64,000 nt of DNA from Ruegeria aquimaris (GTDB taxonomy: Bacteria > Pseudomonadota > Alphaproteobacteria > Rhodobacterales > Rhodobacteraceae): contig NZ_JAOWLB010000007.1 of the NCBI RefSeq assembly GCF_025751555.1, positions 1 through 64,000 of the forward strand, given 5' to 3'. The notes below the pieces were generated by a model that worked only from the letters and a program-made list of their open reading frames with translations, searched no databases and was not told the DNA's origin. Both the position numbers and the translations under genes were made by a program. This document shows positions 44,720-53,675 of this stretch, piece by piece. Position 1 is the first letter of the stretch; the number at the start of each line of letters is the position of its first letter.

Positions 44720-47110
44720 ATGAGCACGCCGCAGGACCTTAGCCACCTCAAGACCATCGAACAGCGCATCCTGTGGCTGTCGCACTGGATGATCCACCAC
44801 GCCAATCACATCCGCCCCAAGGTGGACGGGATCAAGATCGGCGGGCATCAGGCCAGCTCGGCCTCGATGGTGTCGATCATGACCGCGCTCTATTTCAGCG
44901 CGCTGAGGCCCGAGGACCGGGTGGCGGTGAAACCCCATGCCAGCCCGGTATTCCATGCCATCCAGTACCTGATGGGCAATCTGGATCGCGCGCGGATGGA
45001 GAATTTCCGGGGCTATGGCGGGGTGCAATCCTATCCCAGCCGCACCAAGGATGTGGATGACGTCGATTTCTCGACCGGTTCGGTCGGGCTGGGCGTGGCT
45101 GTTACCGCCTTTGCCGCGCTGGTGCAGGACTATATCGCCGCCAAGGACTGGGGGCAGGGCGCGCCCATGGGCCGGATGGTGGCGCTGGTGGGCGATGCCG
45201 AGCTGGACGAGGGCAATGTTTACGAGACCCTGCAAGAGGGGTGGAAGAACGATCTGCGCAATTGCTGGTGGATCATCGACTATAACCGCCAGTCGCTGGA
45301 CGGGATCGTGCGCGAGGGTCTGTTCGAACGGATCGAGAAGATTTTCGACGCCTTTGGCTGGGACGTGGTGCGGATCAAGTATGGCGCGCTGCAACGCGCC
45401 GCGTTTGCCGAACCGGGCGGTGACAAGCTGCGCGACTGGATCGACGCCTGCCCGAACCAGCAGTATTCGGCGCTGACCTTCATGGGCGGCGCGGTCTGGC
45501 GCAAACGGTTGATGGAGGATCTGGGCGATCAGGGCGACGTCTCTGCCTTGCTCGACCGGCGCAGCGATGACGAGCTGGCCGCGCTGATGGAAAATCTCGG
45601 CGGCAACTGCGTTGCCACCATGGCCGAGACATTTGCCGCAATCGACCATGACCGCCCCACCTGTTTCCTGGCTTATACGGTCAAGGGCTGGGGCACGCCG
45701 ATCGCGGGGCACAAGGACAATCATGGCGGGCTGATGAACAAGACCCAGTTTGCCGCCTGGCAGGCTCATATGGGCGTGCCCGAGGGGCAGGAATGGGAGC
45801 CGCTGGCCACGGTTGCCGACCCCGCCGCGCTGCGTGGGTTCCTGGACCGGGTGCCGTTTTTTGCCAAGGGACGTCGGCGGTTCTCCGATGCGCGTCTTGC
45901 CGTGCCGGGAATCGAGATTGCGAGCGACCGCGAGATCTCGACCCAGGCCGCCTTTGGCAAGGTGCTGGACGATCTCAGCAAGGGCGACAGCGAACTGGCG
46001 GCGCGCATCGTCACCACCTCGCCCGATGTGACCGGCACCACCAACCTCGGCCCCTGGGTGAACCGGCGCAAGCTGTTTGCGCGCAAGGATCAGGCTGACG
46101 CGTTTATCGAGCACAAGATCCCCTCGACCGCGAAATGGGAATTCACGCCCAAGGGCCAGCATATCGAGCTGGGCATCGCCGAGATGAACCTGATGCTGCT
46201 GTTGGGTGCGGCGGGGCTGAGCCATTCGCTGTTCGGCAAGCGGCTGATCCCGGTCGGCACGGTCTATGACCCGTTTGTGGCGCGCGGTCTCGATGCGCTG
46301 AACTATGCCTGTTACCAGGACGCGCGGTTTTTGCTGGTGGGCACGCCTTCGGGCGTGACTCTGGCCCCTGAAGGGGGGGCGCATCAATCCATCGGCTCGC
46401 CGCTGATCGGGATGAGCCAGGACGGGTTGGCCGCGTTCGAACCCGCCTTTGCCGATGAGCTGGCGGTGATCATGGAATGGGCCTTCGACTATCTGCAACG
46501 CGATGGCGAGGGCGACCCGGACGAGCGCACCTGGCTGCGCGACGAGACCGGGGGCAGTGTCTATCTCAGACTCTCGACCAATCCGATCGAGCAGCCGGGC
46601 AAGCGGGTGGACGATGCGTTCCGCCAGGGCGCCATCGACGGCGCCTATTGGCTGCGCAAGCCGGGCCCCAATGCCGAGGTGGTGATCGCCTATCAGGGCG
46701 CGGTGGCGCCCGAGGCGATCCGTGCCGCCGGGCTGCTGGGCGAGGCGCGGCGTGATGTCGGCGTGCTGGCGGTGACCTCGGCCGACCGGCTGAACGCGGG
46801 CTGGACCGCCGCACAACGGGCGCGGGCACGCGGCAATCCGGCGGCGCTGTCGCATATCGAGCGGCTGATGGGCGAATTGCCACCGCATTGCCAGCTGGTG
46901 ACGGTGATCGACGGGCATCCGGCAACGCTGGGCTGGCTGGGATCGGTGGCCGGGCACCGGACCATCCCGTTGGGAGTGGAACATTTCGGCCAGACCGGCA
47001 CCATCGGTGATCTCTACCGCCACTTCGGCATCGACGCGGGCGCGATTGTCGAACGGGTCGAAGGGCTAACCGCCGGTCGCCCGGGCCAGCCCGCGCGGCT
47101 GGTCGGATAG
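44720..47110 (+). CDS. mdeB: 2-Oxobutanoate dehydrogenase E1 component (AceE-like, MdeB)
   Basis: Protein of 796 aa, homodimeric 2-oxo acid dehydrogenase E1 (AceE/transketolase type), slightly shorter than AceE. Motifs: GGHQASSASMVSIMTALYF, the thiamine-diphosphate/Mg loop GDAELDEGNVYETL with WWIIDYNRQS, GHKDNHGGLMN and the C-terminal LGVEHFGQTGTIGDLYRHFGID. Next to methionine gamma-lyase, the expected substrate is 2-oxobutanoate, giving propionyl-CoA with shared E2/E3. P. putida mdeB is the model. The ATG follows GGAG. No E2 gene is here, so it must borrow one. Confidence 0.85.
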   Translation: MSTPQDLSHLKTIEQRILWLSHWMIHHANHIRPKVDGIKIGGHQASSASMVSIMTALYFSALRPEDRVAVKPHASPVFHAIQYLMGNLDRARMENFRGYGGVQSYPSRTKDVDDVDFSTGSVGLGVAVTAFAALVQDYIAAKDWGQGAPMGRMVALVGDAELDEGNVYETLQEGWKNDLRNCWWIIDYNRQSLDGIVREGLFERIEKIFDAFGWDVVRIKYGALQRAAFAEPGGDKLRDWIDACPNQQYSALTFMGGAVWRKRLMEDLGDQGDVSALLDRRSDDELAALMENLGGNCVATMAETFAAIDHDRPTCFLAYTVKGWGTPIAGHKDNHGGLMNKTQFAAWQAHMGVPEGQEWEPLATVADPAALRGFLDRVPFFAKGRRRFSDARLAVPGIEIASDREISTQAAFGKVLDDLSKGDSELAARIVTTSPDVTGTTNLGPWVNRRKLFARKDQADAFIEHKIPSTAKWEFTPKGQHIELGIAEMNLMLLLGAAGLSHSLFGKRLIPVGTVYDPFVARGLDALNYACYQDARFLLVGTPSGVTLAPEGGAHQSIGSPLIGMSQDGLAAFEPAFADELAVIMEWAFDYLQRDGEGDPDERTWLRDETGGSVYLRLSTNPIEQPGKRVDDAFRQGAIDGAYWLRKPGPNAEVVIAYQGAVAPEAIRAAGLLGEARRDVGVLAVTSADRLNAGWTAAQRARARGNPAALSHIERLMGELPPHCQLVTVIDGHPATLGWLGSVAGHRTIPLGVEHFGQTGTIGDLYRHFGIDAGAIVERVEGLTAGRPGQPARLVG

Positions 47111-47172
47111 GGCTTGCACCCGACTGCCGGAGAGTGGTTAACCTGTTATGTGCTCCGGCGCGGGTCAAGGGG

Positions 47173-47223
47173 GCAGGGATTTAAGGAAATCCCTGCTCAC
47201 AGGATTTCACTTGAAATCCTGTG
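47173..47223. repeat. Two back-to-back perfect hairpins sharing GGATTT/AAATCC
   Basis: First hairpin: GCAGGGATTT (47173-47182) and AAATCCCTGC (47187-47196) with AAGG loop. Second: CACAGGATTTCA (47198-47209) and TGAAATCCTGTG (47212-47223) with a 2-base centre. One base lies between them. They sit between mdeB and the isomerase gene, 36 bp before its ATG. They may be a REP/BIME-like mobile repeat, a terminator without T tract, or a site for a dimeric regulator. Confidence 0.65.
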
Positions 47224-47259
47224 CCACCGCCCCGCCGCTGTCAGTGCGAGGAGGAGGCC

Positions 47260-47637
47260 ATGCCGCATTTCATCGTCGAGTATTCCGGCAATCTCGAGGA
47301 CGCGCTGGATATTGGCGCGCTTTGCGAGGTGATCCGTGCCACCGCGGCGGGGATCGACACCTTTCCGATGCCGGGCATCCGGGTGCGCGCCTTTCGTGCC
47401 GATCACTGGGCGATTGCCGATGGCGATCCCAAGCACGGGTTCATCGACATCTCGATCCGTCTGCGCGCAGGTCGCGCACCCGAGGTGAAACGGGCCGCCG
47501 CCAGTGAAGTCTTCGAAGCGGTCCGCGCCTTTGTCTCCCCGGTGATGGCGCAGCGCTCGCTGGCCCTGTCGCTGGAGATGCGCGATATCGACCCGGATCT
47601 GTCGCCCAAGACCGGATCGATCCGCGATCACCTCTGA
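47260..47637 (+). CDS. 5-Carboxymethyl-2-hydroxymuconate isomerase-like protein
   Basis: Protein of 125 aa in the tautomerase superfamily; starts MPHFIVEYS, giving the catalytic N-terminal proline. The ATG at 47260 lies behind GAGGAGGAG. RVRAFRADHWAIADGD and FIDISIRLRAGR are typical of HpaF/CHMI. HpaF acts in homoprotocatechuate breakdown, but no other hpa gene is in the window, so its role here is unclear. The last 10 bp overlap the convergent VOC gene. Confidence 0.85.
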   Translation: MPHFIVEYSGNLEDALDIGALCEVIRATAAGIDTFPMPGIRVRAFRADHWAIADGDPKHGFIDISIRLRAGRAPEVKRAAASEVFEAVRAFVSPVMAQRSLALSLEMRDIDPDLSPKTGSIRDHL

Positions 47638-48089
47638 CGCCAGCGTGACCACGGGCCGATGCCAAAATCAGGGTCGGGCGCATCGGGCAGGGGGCAGAGA
47701 AACTCGATCGAATGCCCGTCGGGGTCTCTGCAATAGACGGTGAGCGCGGGCATCCAGCCGATCACCACCGGTTCGTGGACAGGTTCTCCGTCGAAGCCCA
47801 GCGGATCAACACCTGCGACCTTCAACGCGGCGGGGACAGCGAGAACAGCCTCTTTCTCGAGTCGGAACGCCATATGCAGCACCATCCGCATCGGTGCGCT
47901 GCCCGCCTGCCACAGGCCCAGCATTCCGGTCTGCTGACCGCCCACCCAGAGAAACGCCAGCCCCCGCGCCGCATGCCGATGGGCCAGTTCCAACCCCAAT
48001 ACATCGCGGTAGAACGTGACGGCGCGGTCGAGGTCGCGCACTGGCAGGTGGGTTTCATAGACGGCGTCGATCCGGGGAAAACAGGGCAT
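47628..48089 (-). CDS. VOC-family (glyoxalase/dioxygenase fold) protein
   Basis: Protein of 153 aa; the ATG at 48089 follows GAGAGA and starts just before the first beta-alpha-beta repeat (YETHLPVRDLDRAVTFYRDVLGLEL). The second half ends with YCRDPDGHSIEFLCPL, with the metal-ligand Glu. VOC proteins include dioxygenases, lyases and resistance proteins; no exact function can be given. Overlaps the 3' end of the isomerase gene by 10 bp. Confidence 0.85.
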   Translation of the reverse strand: MPCFPRIDAVYETHLPVRDLDRAVTFYRDVLGLELAHRHAARGLAFLWVGGQQTGMLGLWQAGSAPMRMVLHMAFRLEKEAVLAVPAALKVAGVDPLGFDGEPVHEPVVIGWMPALTVYCRDPDGHSIEFLCPLPDAPDPDFGIGPWSRWRQR

Positions 48090-48212
48090 GGGTCTCTCTC
48101 GATTTGGTCTTATGCGCCCAGACTGCGGCCTCAACCCCGGTTGAGGTCAAGCACCTATTTAAACGCGGAGATTGCCCTAGCCCCGCTGCCCGATCCGCTG
48201 TAATTGCCGGGG

Positions 48213-49331
48213 ATGGACAAAACGCAAAGCTATGACATTTTCCTGATGGCGCCGCCGGGACTGGAACAGCCTCTGGCCGAAGAGGCATCCGAGTGCGGCT
48301 TTGCCGAACCGTGCGTGGTGCCCGGCGGGGTCGAGACGCGTGGACCTTGGTCCGAGGTCATGCGCGCCAATCTGGTGCTGCGCGGCGCGGGCCGGGTGCT
48401 GGTGCGGATCGGCGGTTTTCCCGCGGTGCATCTGGCGCAGCTCGACAAGCGGGCGCGCAAGTTTGCATGGGGCGATTTCCTGCGCCCGGATGTGCCCATT
48501 CGGGTCGAGGCGGTCAGCCGAAAGTCCAAGATCTATCATGCGGGCGCCGCCAAGCAGCGGATTGAACGCGCCATCACCGGAGAGTTTGGCGCCCCGATCT
48601 CGGACGAGGCCGATATCCGCCTGATGCTGCGGATCGAGCGCGATTTCTGCACCTTTTCCATCGACACCTCCGGCGAGGCGCTGCACAAGCGCGGCCACAA
48701 GGAAGCGGTGGGCAAGGCCCCCATGCGCGAGACGATGGCGGCGCTGTTCCTGCGCCAATGCGGGTTTGATGGAACGGAACCCGTGCTCGACCCGATGTGC
48801 GGCTCGGGCTCCTTTGTGATCGAGGCGGCGGAATGGGCGGCGGGTCTGGCGCCCGGGCGCACGCGCAGCTTTGCCTTTGAACAATTGGCGGGGTTCGATG
48901 CCGCCAAATGGCAGGCGATGCGCGTAGACGCAGGCGAGGGCGGCAAGCCCGAAAGCCGCTATTGCGGGTCCGACCGCAACGCGGGGGCAATCGAGGCAAG
49001 CGGCGCCAATGCGGCCCGCGCAGGCGTGGCGGAATTGTGTGATTTCCACCAACGCTCGGTCAGCGATATCCGCCCGTCTGAGGGGCGGCCGGGTCTGGTC
49101 ATCGTCAACCCGCCCTACGGTGCGCGGATCGGAGATCAGGCGCGGCTGCGCTCGCTTTACGGCAGTCTGGGCAAGGTTCTGATGGACCGCTTTTCGGGTT
49201 GGCGCGTGGGAATGATCACGTCGGAGATGAGTCTTGCCCGTTCAACCCGGCTGCCGTTCAAGCCACCCGGTCCGGTGGTCGATCACGGCGGTATCAAGGT
49301 CCGGCTTTACCAGACCCCCGCTCTGCGCTGA
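48213..49331 (+). CDS. THUMP-type class I RNA methyltransferase (RlmL/Trm-like)
   Basis: Protein of 372 aa from the ATG at 48213; a TTG at 48204 is possible. The N-terminal THUMP-like region (SYDIFLMAPPGLEQPLAEE) is followed by a methyltransferase domain with PVLDPMCGSGSFVIEAA (SAM binding) and the catalytic VIVNPPYGARIG (NPPY motif, N-methylation of a base). Likely methylates a guanine in rRNA or tRNA. Ends 3 bp from the convergent hemA stop. Confidence 0.88.
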   Translation: MDKTQSYDIFLMAPPGLEQPLAEEASECGFAEPCVVPGGVETRGPWSEVMRANLVLRGAGRVLVRIGGFPAVHLAQLDKRARKFAWGDFLRPDVPIRVEAVSRKSKIYHAGAAKQRIERAITGEFGAPISDEADIRLMLRIERDFCTFSIDTSGEALHKRGHKEAVGKAPMRETMAALFLRQCGFDGTEPVLDPMCGSGSFVIEAAEWAAGLAPGRTRSFAFEQLAGFDAAKWQAMRVDAGEGGKPESRYCGSDRNAGAIEASGANAARAGVAELCDFHQRSVSDIRPSEGRPGLVIVNPPYGARIGDQARLRSLYGSLGKVLMDRFSGWRVGMITSEMSLARSTRLPFKPPGPVVDHGGIKVRLYQTPALR

Positions 49332-49334
49332 TCC

Positions 49335-50558
49335 CTATTGTGCTGCCATCGGCACCCGCGCCATGTGGCACCGTTGCCACAGCGTGGACAGCGCCTGAAC
49401 CAGATGCGCGACATCGGCGTCGCTGTGGACCGGCGACGGGGTGATGCGCAGCCGCTCGGTTCCCTTGGGTACGGTGGGGTAGTTGATTGGCTGGATGTAG
49501 ATGCCGAACTCTTCCAGCAGGATATCCGAGATAAACTTGCATTTGACCGGATCGCCCACCATCACCGGGATGATATGGCTGGGGTTCGGCAGATGCGGAA
49601 TGCCCGCCGCGTCCAGCCGCGCCCGCACCTCGGCCACCCGCGCCTGCTGCGCCGCGCGCTCGATCTGCGATGCTTTCAGATGCCGGATCGAGGCAGCGGC
49701 CCCCGCTGCCACCGCCGGGGGCAGTGCGGTGGTAAAGATAAACCCGCTGGCAAAGCTGCGGACAAAATCGCAGAGCGCCGCCGAGGCGGCGATATAGCCT
49801 CCGACCACGCCAAACGCCTTACCCAGCGTGCCTTCGATCACCGTCAGCCGGTCCATCAACCCTTCGCGTTCGGCAATGCCGCCGCCGCGCGGACCATAAA
49901 GACCCACCGCGTGAACCTCATCCAGATAGGTCATCGCACCGTACTTGTCCGCCAGATCGCAGATCTCGCGGATCGGCGCGATATCGCCATCCATCGAATA
50001 GACCGATTCAAAGGCGATCATCTTCGGGGCCTTCGGATCGGCAGCCGCCAGTTTCGCCTCTAGATCGGCCAGGTCGTTATGCTTCCAGATCACCCGCTCG
50101 GCGCGCGAATGGCGGATGCCTTCGATCATCGAGGCATGGTTGAGCGCGTCCGAGAACACGATCATGCCGGGAACTTTCGAAGCGAGGGTACCGAGGGCGG
50201 CCCAGTTCGACACATATCCGGATGTGAACACCAGCGCGGCTTCCTTGCCATGCAGATCGGCAAGTTCCTCTTCAAGCAGCACATGGTCGTGAGTGGTGCC
50301 GGATATGTTCCGAGTGCCCCCGGCCCCCGCTCCGCAGCGGTCCAGCGCGTCATGCATCGCGCCCAGAACCGCCGGGTGTTGGCCCATTCCCAGGTAGTCG
50401 TTCGAACACCAGATGCGCACTTCCCGCCGGGTCTCTCCATCGGTCTGCTGCGCGGCTGGAAAATTGCCCTTCTGCCGCTCGAGATCAATGAAAACACGGT
50501 AATTGCCCTCGTCTTTCAGCTTCGCAAGGCTGTCGCGAAAGAATTGCTCGTACTCCAT
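49335..50558 (-). CDS. hemA: 5-Aminolevulinate synthase
   Basis: Protein of 407 aa, the usual alphaproteobacterial ALAS length. Typical stretches: [43 protein letters not shown] and the PLP lysine K247 in [14 protein letters not shown]. It condenses glycine and succinyl-CoA, the first step of tetrapyrrole synthesis. Alphaproteobacteria often have two copies; whether this is the main one cannot be seen here. An FNR-like box lies about 62 bp upstream of the ATG, opposite a Crp/Fnr gene. Confidence 0.95.
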   Translation of the reverse strand: MEYEQFFRDSLAKLKDEGNYRVFIDLERQKGNFPAAQQTDGETRREVRIWCSNDYLGMGQHPAVLGAMHDALDRCGAGAGGTRNISGTTHDHVLLEEELADLHGKEAALVFTSGYVSNWAALGTLASKVPGMIVFSDALNHASMIEGIRHSRAERVIWKHNDLADLEAKLAAADPKAPKMIAFESVYSMDGDIAPIREICDLADKYGAMTYLDEVHAVGLYGPRGGGIAEREGLMDRLTVIEGTLGKAFGVVGGYIAASAALCDFVRSFASGFIFTTALPPAVAAGAAASIRHLKASQIERAAQQARVAEVRARLDAAGIPHLPNPSHIIPVMVGDPVKCKFISDILLEEFGIYIQPINYPTVPKGTERLRITPSPVHSDADVAHLVQALSTLWQRCHMARVPMAAQ

Positions 50559-50619
50559 GGTGTGCGCTCCCGGTGTCTTGGCTTTGCTCTGACGTTAGGA
50601 AACTGCCGCGCCGGGCGAC

Positions 50620-50633
50620 ATGACTATGGTCAA
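50620..50633. promoter_or_regulatory. FNR/DNR-like box between hemA and the Crp/Fnr gene
   Basis: On the minus strand it reads TTGAC-CATA-GTCAT, one base short of a perfect TTGAC-N4-GTCAA. It is centred about 68 bp upstream of hemA and about 93 bp upstream of the Crp/Fnr gene, a position fit for control of both. hemA of relatives is under Fnr-type control. Confidence 0.5.
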
Positions 50634-50719
50634 GTGGACATCGGGATTGACGGTTGCGATCAGAAAAGGCAGATGCACCGGCGCGGCATTTGCCCTAGGC
50701 TGAGGCCTAAGAAGAAGAC

Positions 50720-51445
50720 ATGGGGACAGGAGACGCCGGCGTGGCGCATGAACGGCAGAAATCAATCGCCAGAAACTCGCTGCTGATCCGGTCCTTGCCC
50801 GATCATCATGTCGATATCCTATTGGGCCAGGCGGTCTGGCGCAGTTATGAGCGTGGCGAGACCCTTTTCCTGCAAGAGGAAAAGGCCCAGGCTATCCATG
50901 TGGTGATCGACGGCTGGGTCAAGCTGTTCCGGATGACGCCCACCGGCGCCGAGGCGGTGGTGAGCGTGTTCACCCGTGGTGAGAGCTTTGGCGAAGCGGT
51001 CGCGCTCAAGAACATGCCTTATCCGGTGTCTGCCGAGGCGGTCACCACGTGTGAGGTGATGCATATCCCCAGTTCGGTGTTTTTGTCCCTGATGCGCCGC
51101 GACCCCGAGATCTGCATCTCTATTCTCGCCTCGACCTTTGGCCATCTGCACTCTCTGGTGGCGCAGCTCGAACAGCTCAAGGCACAGACCGGAGCACAGC
51201 GGGTGGCCGAATTCCTGCTGAACCTTTCTGATTGCAGCGATGGCCCCTGCGAAGTCACGCTGCCATATGACAAGATGCTGATTGCCGGTCGTCTGGGCAT
51301 GAAGCCTGAAAGCCTCAGCCGCGCCTTTGCCCGGCTCAAGGACGCCGGTGTCACGGTTAAACGCAACCACGCCGAGATCTCGGACATCGCGCAACTGCGC
51401 GACTATGCCGAAAGCGATCCGGCCGAAAGCTGGAGCAAGGGATGA
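50720..51445 (+). CDS. Crp/Fnr-family regulator without FNR iron-sulfur cysteines
   Basis: Protein of 241 aa: cyclic-nucleotide-like sensor domain (about 25-150) and C-terminal helix-turn-helix (YDKMLIAGRLGMKPESLSRAFARLKDAG) with the ESLSR pattern that reads TTGAT/C half-sites like FNR. The N-terminus has no Cys cluster, so it should not sense oxygen the FNR way; it is more like DNR/NNR (haem or NO sensing) regulators. A GTG at 50741 with a better-placed AGGAG is an alternative start. Co-transcribed with a DUF4202 gene (four-base overlap). Confidence 0.85.
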   Translation: MGTGDAGVAHERQKSIARNSLLIRSLPDHHVDILLGQAVWRSYERGETLFLQEEKAQAIHVVIDGWVKLFRMTPTGAEAVVSVFTRGESFGEAVALKNMPYPVSAEAVTTCEVMHIPSSVFLSLMRRDPEICISILASTFGHLHSLVAQLEQLKAQTGAQRVAEFLLNLSDCSDGPCEVTLPYDKMLIAGRLGMKPESLSRAFARLKDAGVTVKRNHAEISDIAQLRDYAESDPAESWSKG

Positions 51446-52002
51446 CTGACCGACTGCAAACGGTTCTCGCGGCGATCGATGCCGCCAACAGCGCCGATCC
51501 ACGCATGGATGAAGGCCGCCCCGAAGCGCTGCTTTATGGCGAGCGAATGAGTGCGGAACTGGGTCGGCTGTTTCCCGAAGCGTCAGAACCGCTGCGCATC
51601 GCCGCGCGCGGGCAACATGTGGAACGCTGGAAGCTGGCTCGCGCGACCTATCCCGAGGGGCGGGCAGGGTATCTTGCTTGGCGGCGGGCGCAGGCGGTGC
51701 ATCATGCCGAGGTGGTCTCGGCCCTGATGCGGGACGCAGGGTACGATCCCGAGGACATAGAGATTGCGGGCCGGATGCTGCGCAAGGAGGGCATCAAGCG
51801 CGATCCGCAGGTTCAGGCGCTGGAAGACGTGATCTGTTTTGTCTTCCTCAAGTGGTACTTCGCCCCCTTTGCCGCGAAACATAGTGCTGAGAAGGTGCTG
51901 GACATCGTGGTCAAGACCGCACGCAAGATGTCGGCGGATGCCCGGGCACGGGTATTGCAGGAATTCGAATTGCCCGCCGAACTCGCCTCTGCCTTCCGGT
52001 AG
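51442..52002 (+). CDS. DUF4202 protein
   Basis: Protein of 186 aa with the DUF4202 signature QHVERWKLARATYPEGRAGY plus conserved His in AVHHAEVV and a C-terminal helical part, suggestive of an HD-like or metal-binding helical domain. Function is not known. The ATG overlaps the Crp/Fnr stop (ATGA), so the two proteins are made together. Ends exactly where the caspase-like gene on the other strand ends. Confidence 0.85.
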   Translation: MTDRLQTVLAAIDAANSADPRMDEGRPEALLYGERMSAELGRLFPEASEPLRIAARGQHVERWKLARATYPEGRAGYLAWRRAQAVHHAEVVSALMRDAGYDPEDIEIAGRMLRKEGIKRDPQVQALEDVICFVFLKWYFAPFAAKHSAEKVLDIVVKTARKMSADARARVLQEFELPAELASAFR

Positions 52003-53484
52003 TCAACCGTCAAGCCCATAGGCCCGGCGCAACCCACGTTTTGTGCCTGGCCCAAACTGGCCGTCGATGGTTCCCTGATAGAGATCGAAGCGCCGCAGCT
52101 CTGCTTGCAGTTCGCGCCGAGTTTCGGGTTTCAATGAATCGGGGTGCTCTGTCAGAACCTTGAGAACGTCGGCATTGCCGACCCTGAGCGCCTGATACAG
52201 GTACTGCGCCGCTTCGCGCGGGCCCTTGCCCTCGATCAAACCATCGTCGATCAGGGCGGCGAAGTTGTACATCGCCTGCGGGTGCCGGAGGTCAGCGGCG
52301 CGTTCAAAATGTTCAAGCGCACGTTTCGGGTCGCGGGGCAGGCCCAGCATGCCGTGATAGTAGAAAAATCCAAGATCATTGATGGCGTCCGGAAAGTCCT
52401 GGCTCGCGGATTGCCTGTAAAAGTCCAGCGCGCGGGCCTGATCCTGCGGAACGCCACGTCCGGTCTCGTACTGGATGGCCAGTTCGTATTGGGCTTCGGG
52501 CGATCCCGCGTCTGCGGCTTGCGCCAGCAGCCGTGCGGCCTCGACCGGGTCGAACCGGTCTTCGTTCGGATTCAGATGCATGAATGCCAGACCCAAGAGC
52601 GACCGGGTGTCCCCCTCGGCGGCGAGTTGCCGGAACTGAGCCTCGTCATCGGGGCGCAGCGCGGACCAGGCCAGTTGTTCCCGGTCTGTCGTGCCGGTTT
52701 CCGGAGCACCACCAGCCAGGAAAAAAGGAATGCCCGACAGGGAGCCGTATGTGTGAGGCTCTTGCATGTTGTTGGTCAGGCGCAGAACCTCGTCCCGAAC
52801 CTGCCGGAACATCAGCGAGATTTCGAGCCCCGGTTCGTCGATCTTGTCGATCAGGGCCAGCGCAAAGGGGCTGTTCTCTCCGGCGCCGTCCAACGCCACC
52901 TTGCCATCCTTTGCGGCAAAGGCGACCAGGGTGCCGCGTTCGGGCGACGGTTCGGCCAGACCCTGACCGATGCCACGGGCGGCCGTAACGTTCTGATTGC
53001 CGGTGGTTGTTCCCGCAGGTGCCAGACTGTCGCCAAACGGATTGTCCCGGCAACTGTCCAGAATGACGATGCGCATCTTGCGCGCCCGGTCGACGGTGTT
53101 CAGGAAATCCTTGAGCGACACGGATTGGTTCTGGATGTCCTGATTGCTGGTGACCCGCGCATCGGCGGCGATCAGAAAGTTCTCGCCCTGTACCTCGACA
53201 CCGTGACCTGCGAAGTAAATCAGGGCGAGGTCGGCTGTCTCTGCCCGGAACGAGAAACGATCCAGTTCCTGCTGGATCGTTGCCCTGTCGGGATCTGTCA
53301 GTTGTGAAACCTCAAAGCCGATACGTTCCAGAGTTTCGGCGATTGCACGCGCATCGTTGACGGTGTTCTTCAACGGAGTAATGGCCTGATACGCGGAAAT
53401 GCCGATGACCAACGCGACCCTTTCGGCGCACAGGGCGGAAAGGGGCCAGAGCAGAGCAAAAACAACAAGAATGAGACGAAGCAT
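52003..53484 (-). CDS. Secreted caspase-like protease with Sel1 repeats
   Basis: Protein of 493 aa. Signal peptide (cleavage after LCA, about residue 20); caspase-like p20 domain (C14) with catalytic H94 in YFAGHGVE and C145 in ILDSCRDNPF; Sel1/TPR-like repeats (about 290-430, for example AARLLAQAADAGSPEAQYELAIQYE); and a C-terminal piece (FDLYQGTIDGQFGPGTKRGLRRAYG) like a half peptidoglycan-binding domain. Catalytic dyad intact. Periplasmic protease or stress factor is likely; target unknown. Related proteins occur across Rhodobacteraceae. Confidence 0.88.
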   Translation of the reverse strand: MLRLILVVFALLWPLSALCAERVALVIGISAYQAITPLKNTVNDARAIAETLERIGFEVSQLTDPDRATIQQELDRFSFRAETADLALIYFAGHGVEVQGENFLIAADARVTSNQDIQNQSVSLKDFLNTVDRARKMRIVILDSCRDNPFGDSLAPAGTTTGNQNVTAARGIGQGLAEPSPERGTLVAFAAKDGKVALDGAGENSPFALALIDKIDEPGLEISLMFRQVRDEVLRLTNNMQEPHTYGSLSGIPFFLAGGAPETGTTDREQLAWSALRPDDEAQFRQLAAEGDTRSLLGLAFMHLNPNEDRFDPVEAARLLAQAADAGSPEAQYELAIQYETGRGVPQDQARALDFYRQSASQDFPDAINDLGFFYYHGMLGLPRDPKRALEHFERAADLRHPQAMYNFAALIDDGLIEGKGPREAAQYLYQALRVGNADVLKVLTEHPDSLKPETRRELQAELRRFDLYQGTIDGQFGPGTKRGLRRAYGLDG

Positions 53485-53675
53485 TGTAATCCTGTCCGGG
53501 GGCCGACAGTTGGTAGGATCAGACTAAGCGTCAGGACCGGTCCCGGTCCAGATATTCCGATGCTCCATCCGGTTGCGATCCGTTTGCCCGGCAAGCAATC
53601 CGGGTGTATGGTCGGGGCATTGATATGACTTCTTTTGCCGAGGCCCATTGTTCCCGCGAGTGGTAAGGAAATCCG

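Noticed and set aside
44537-47023. An 828-codon open frame opposite mdeB
   Set aside because: Low-complexity Arg/His/Gln composition and no motif; mdeB on the other strand is certain.
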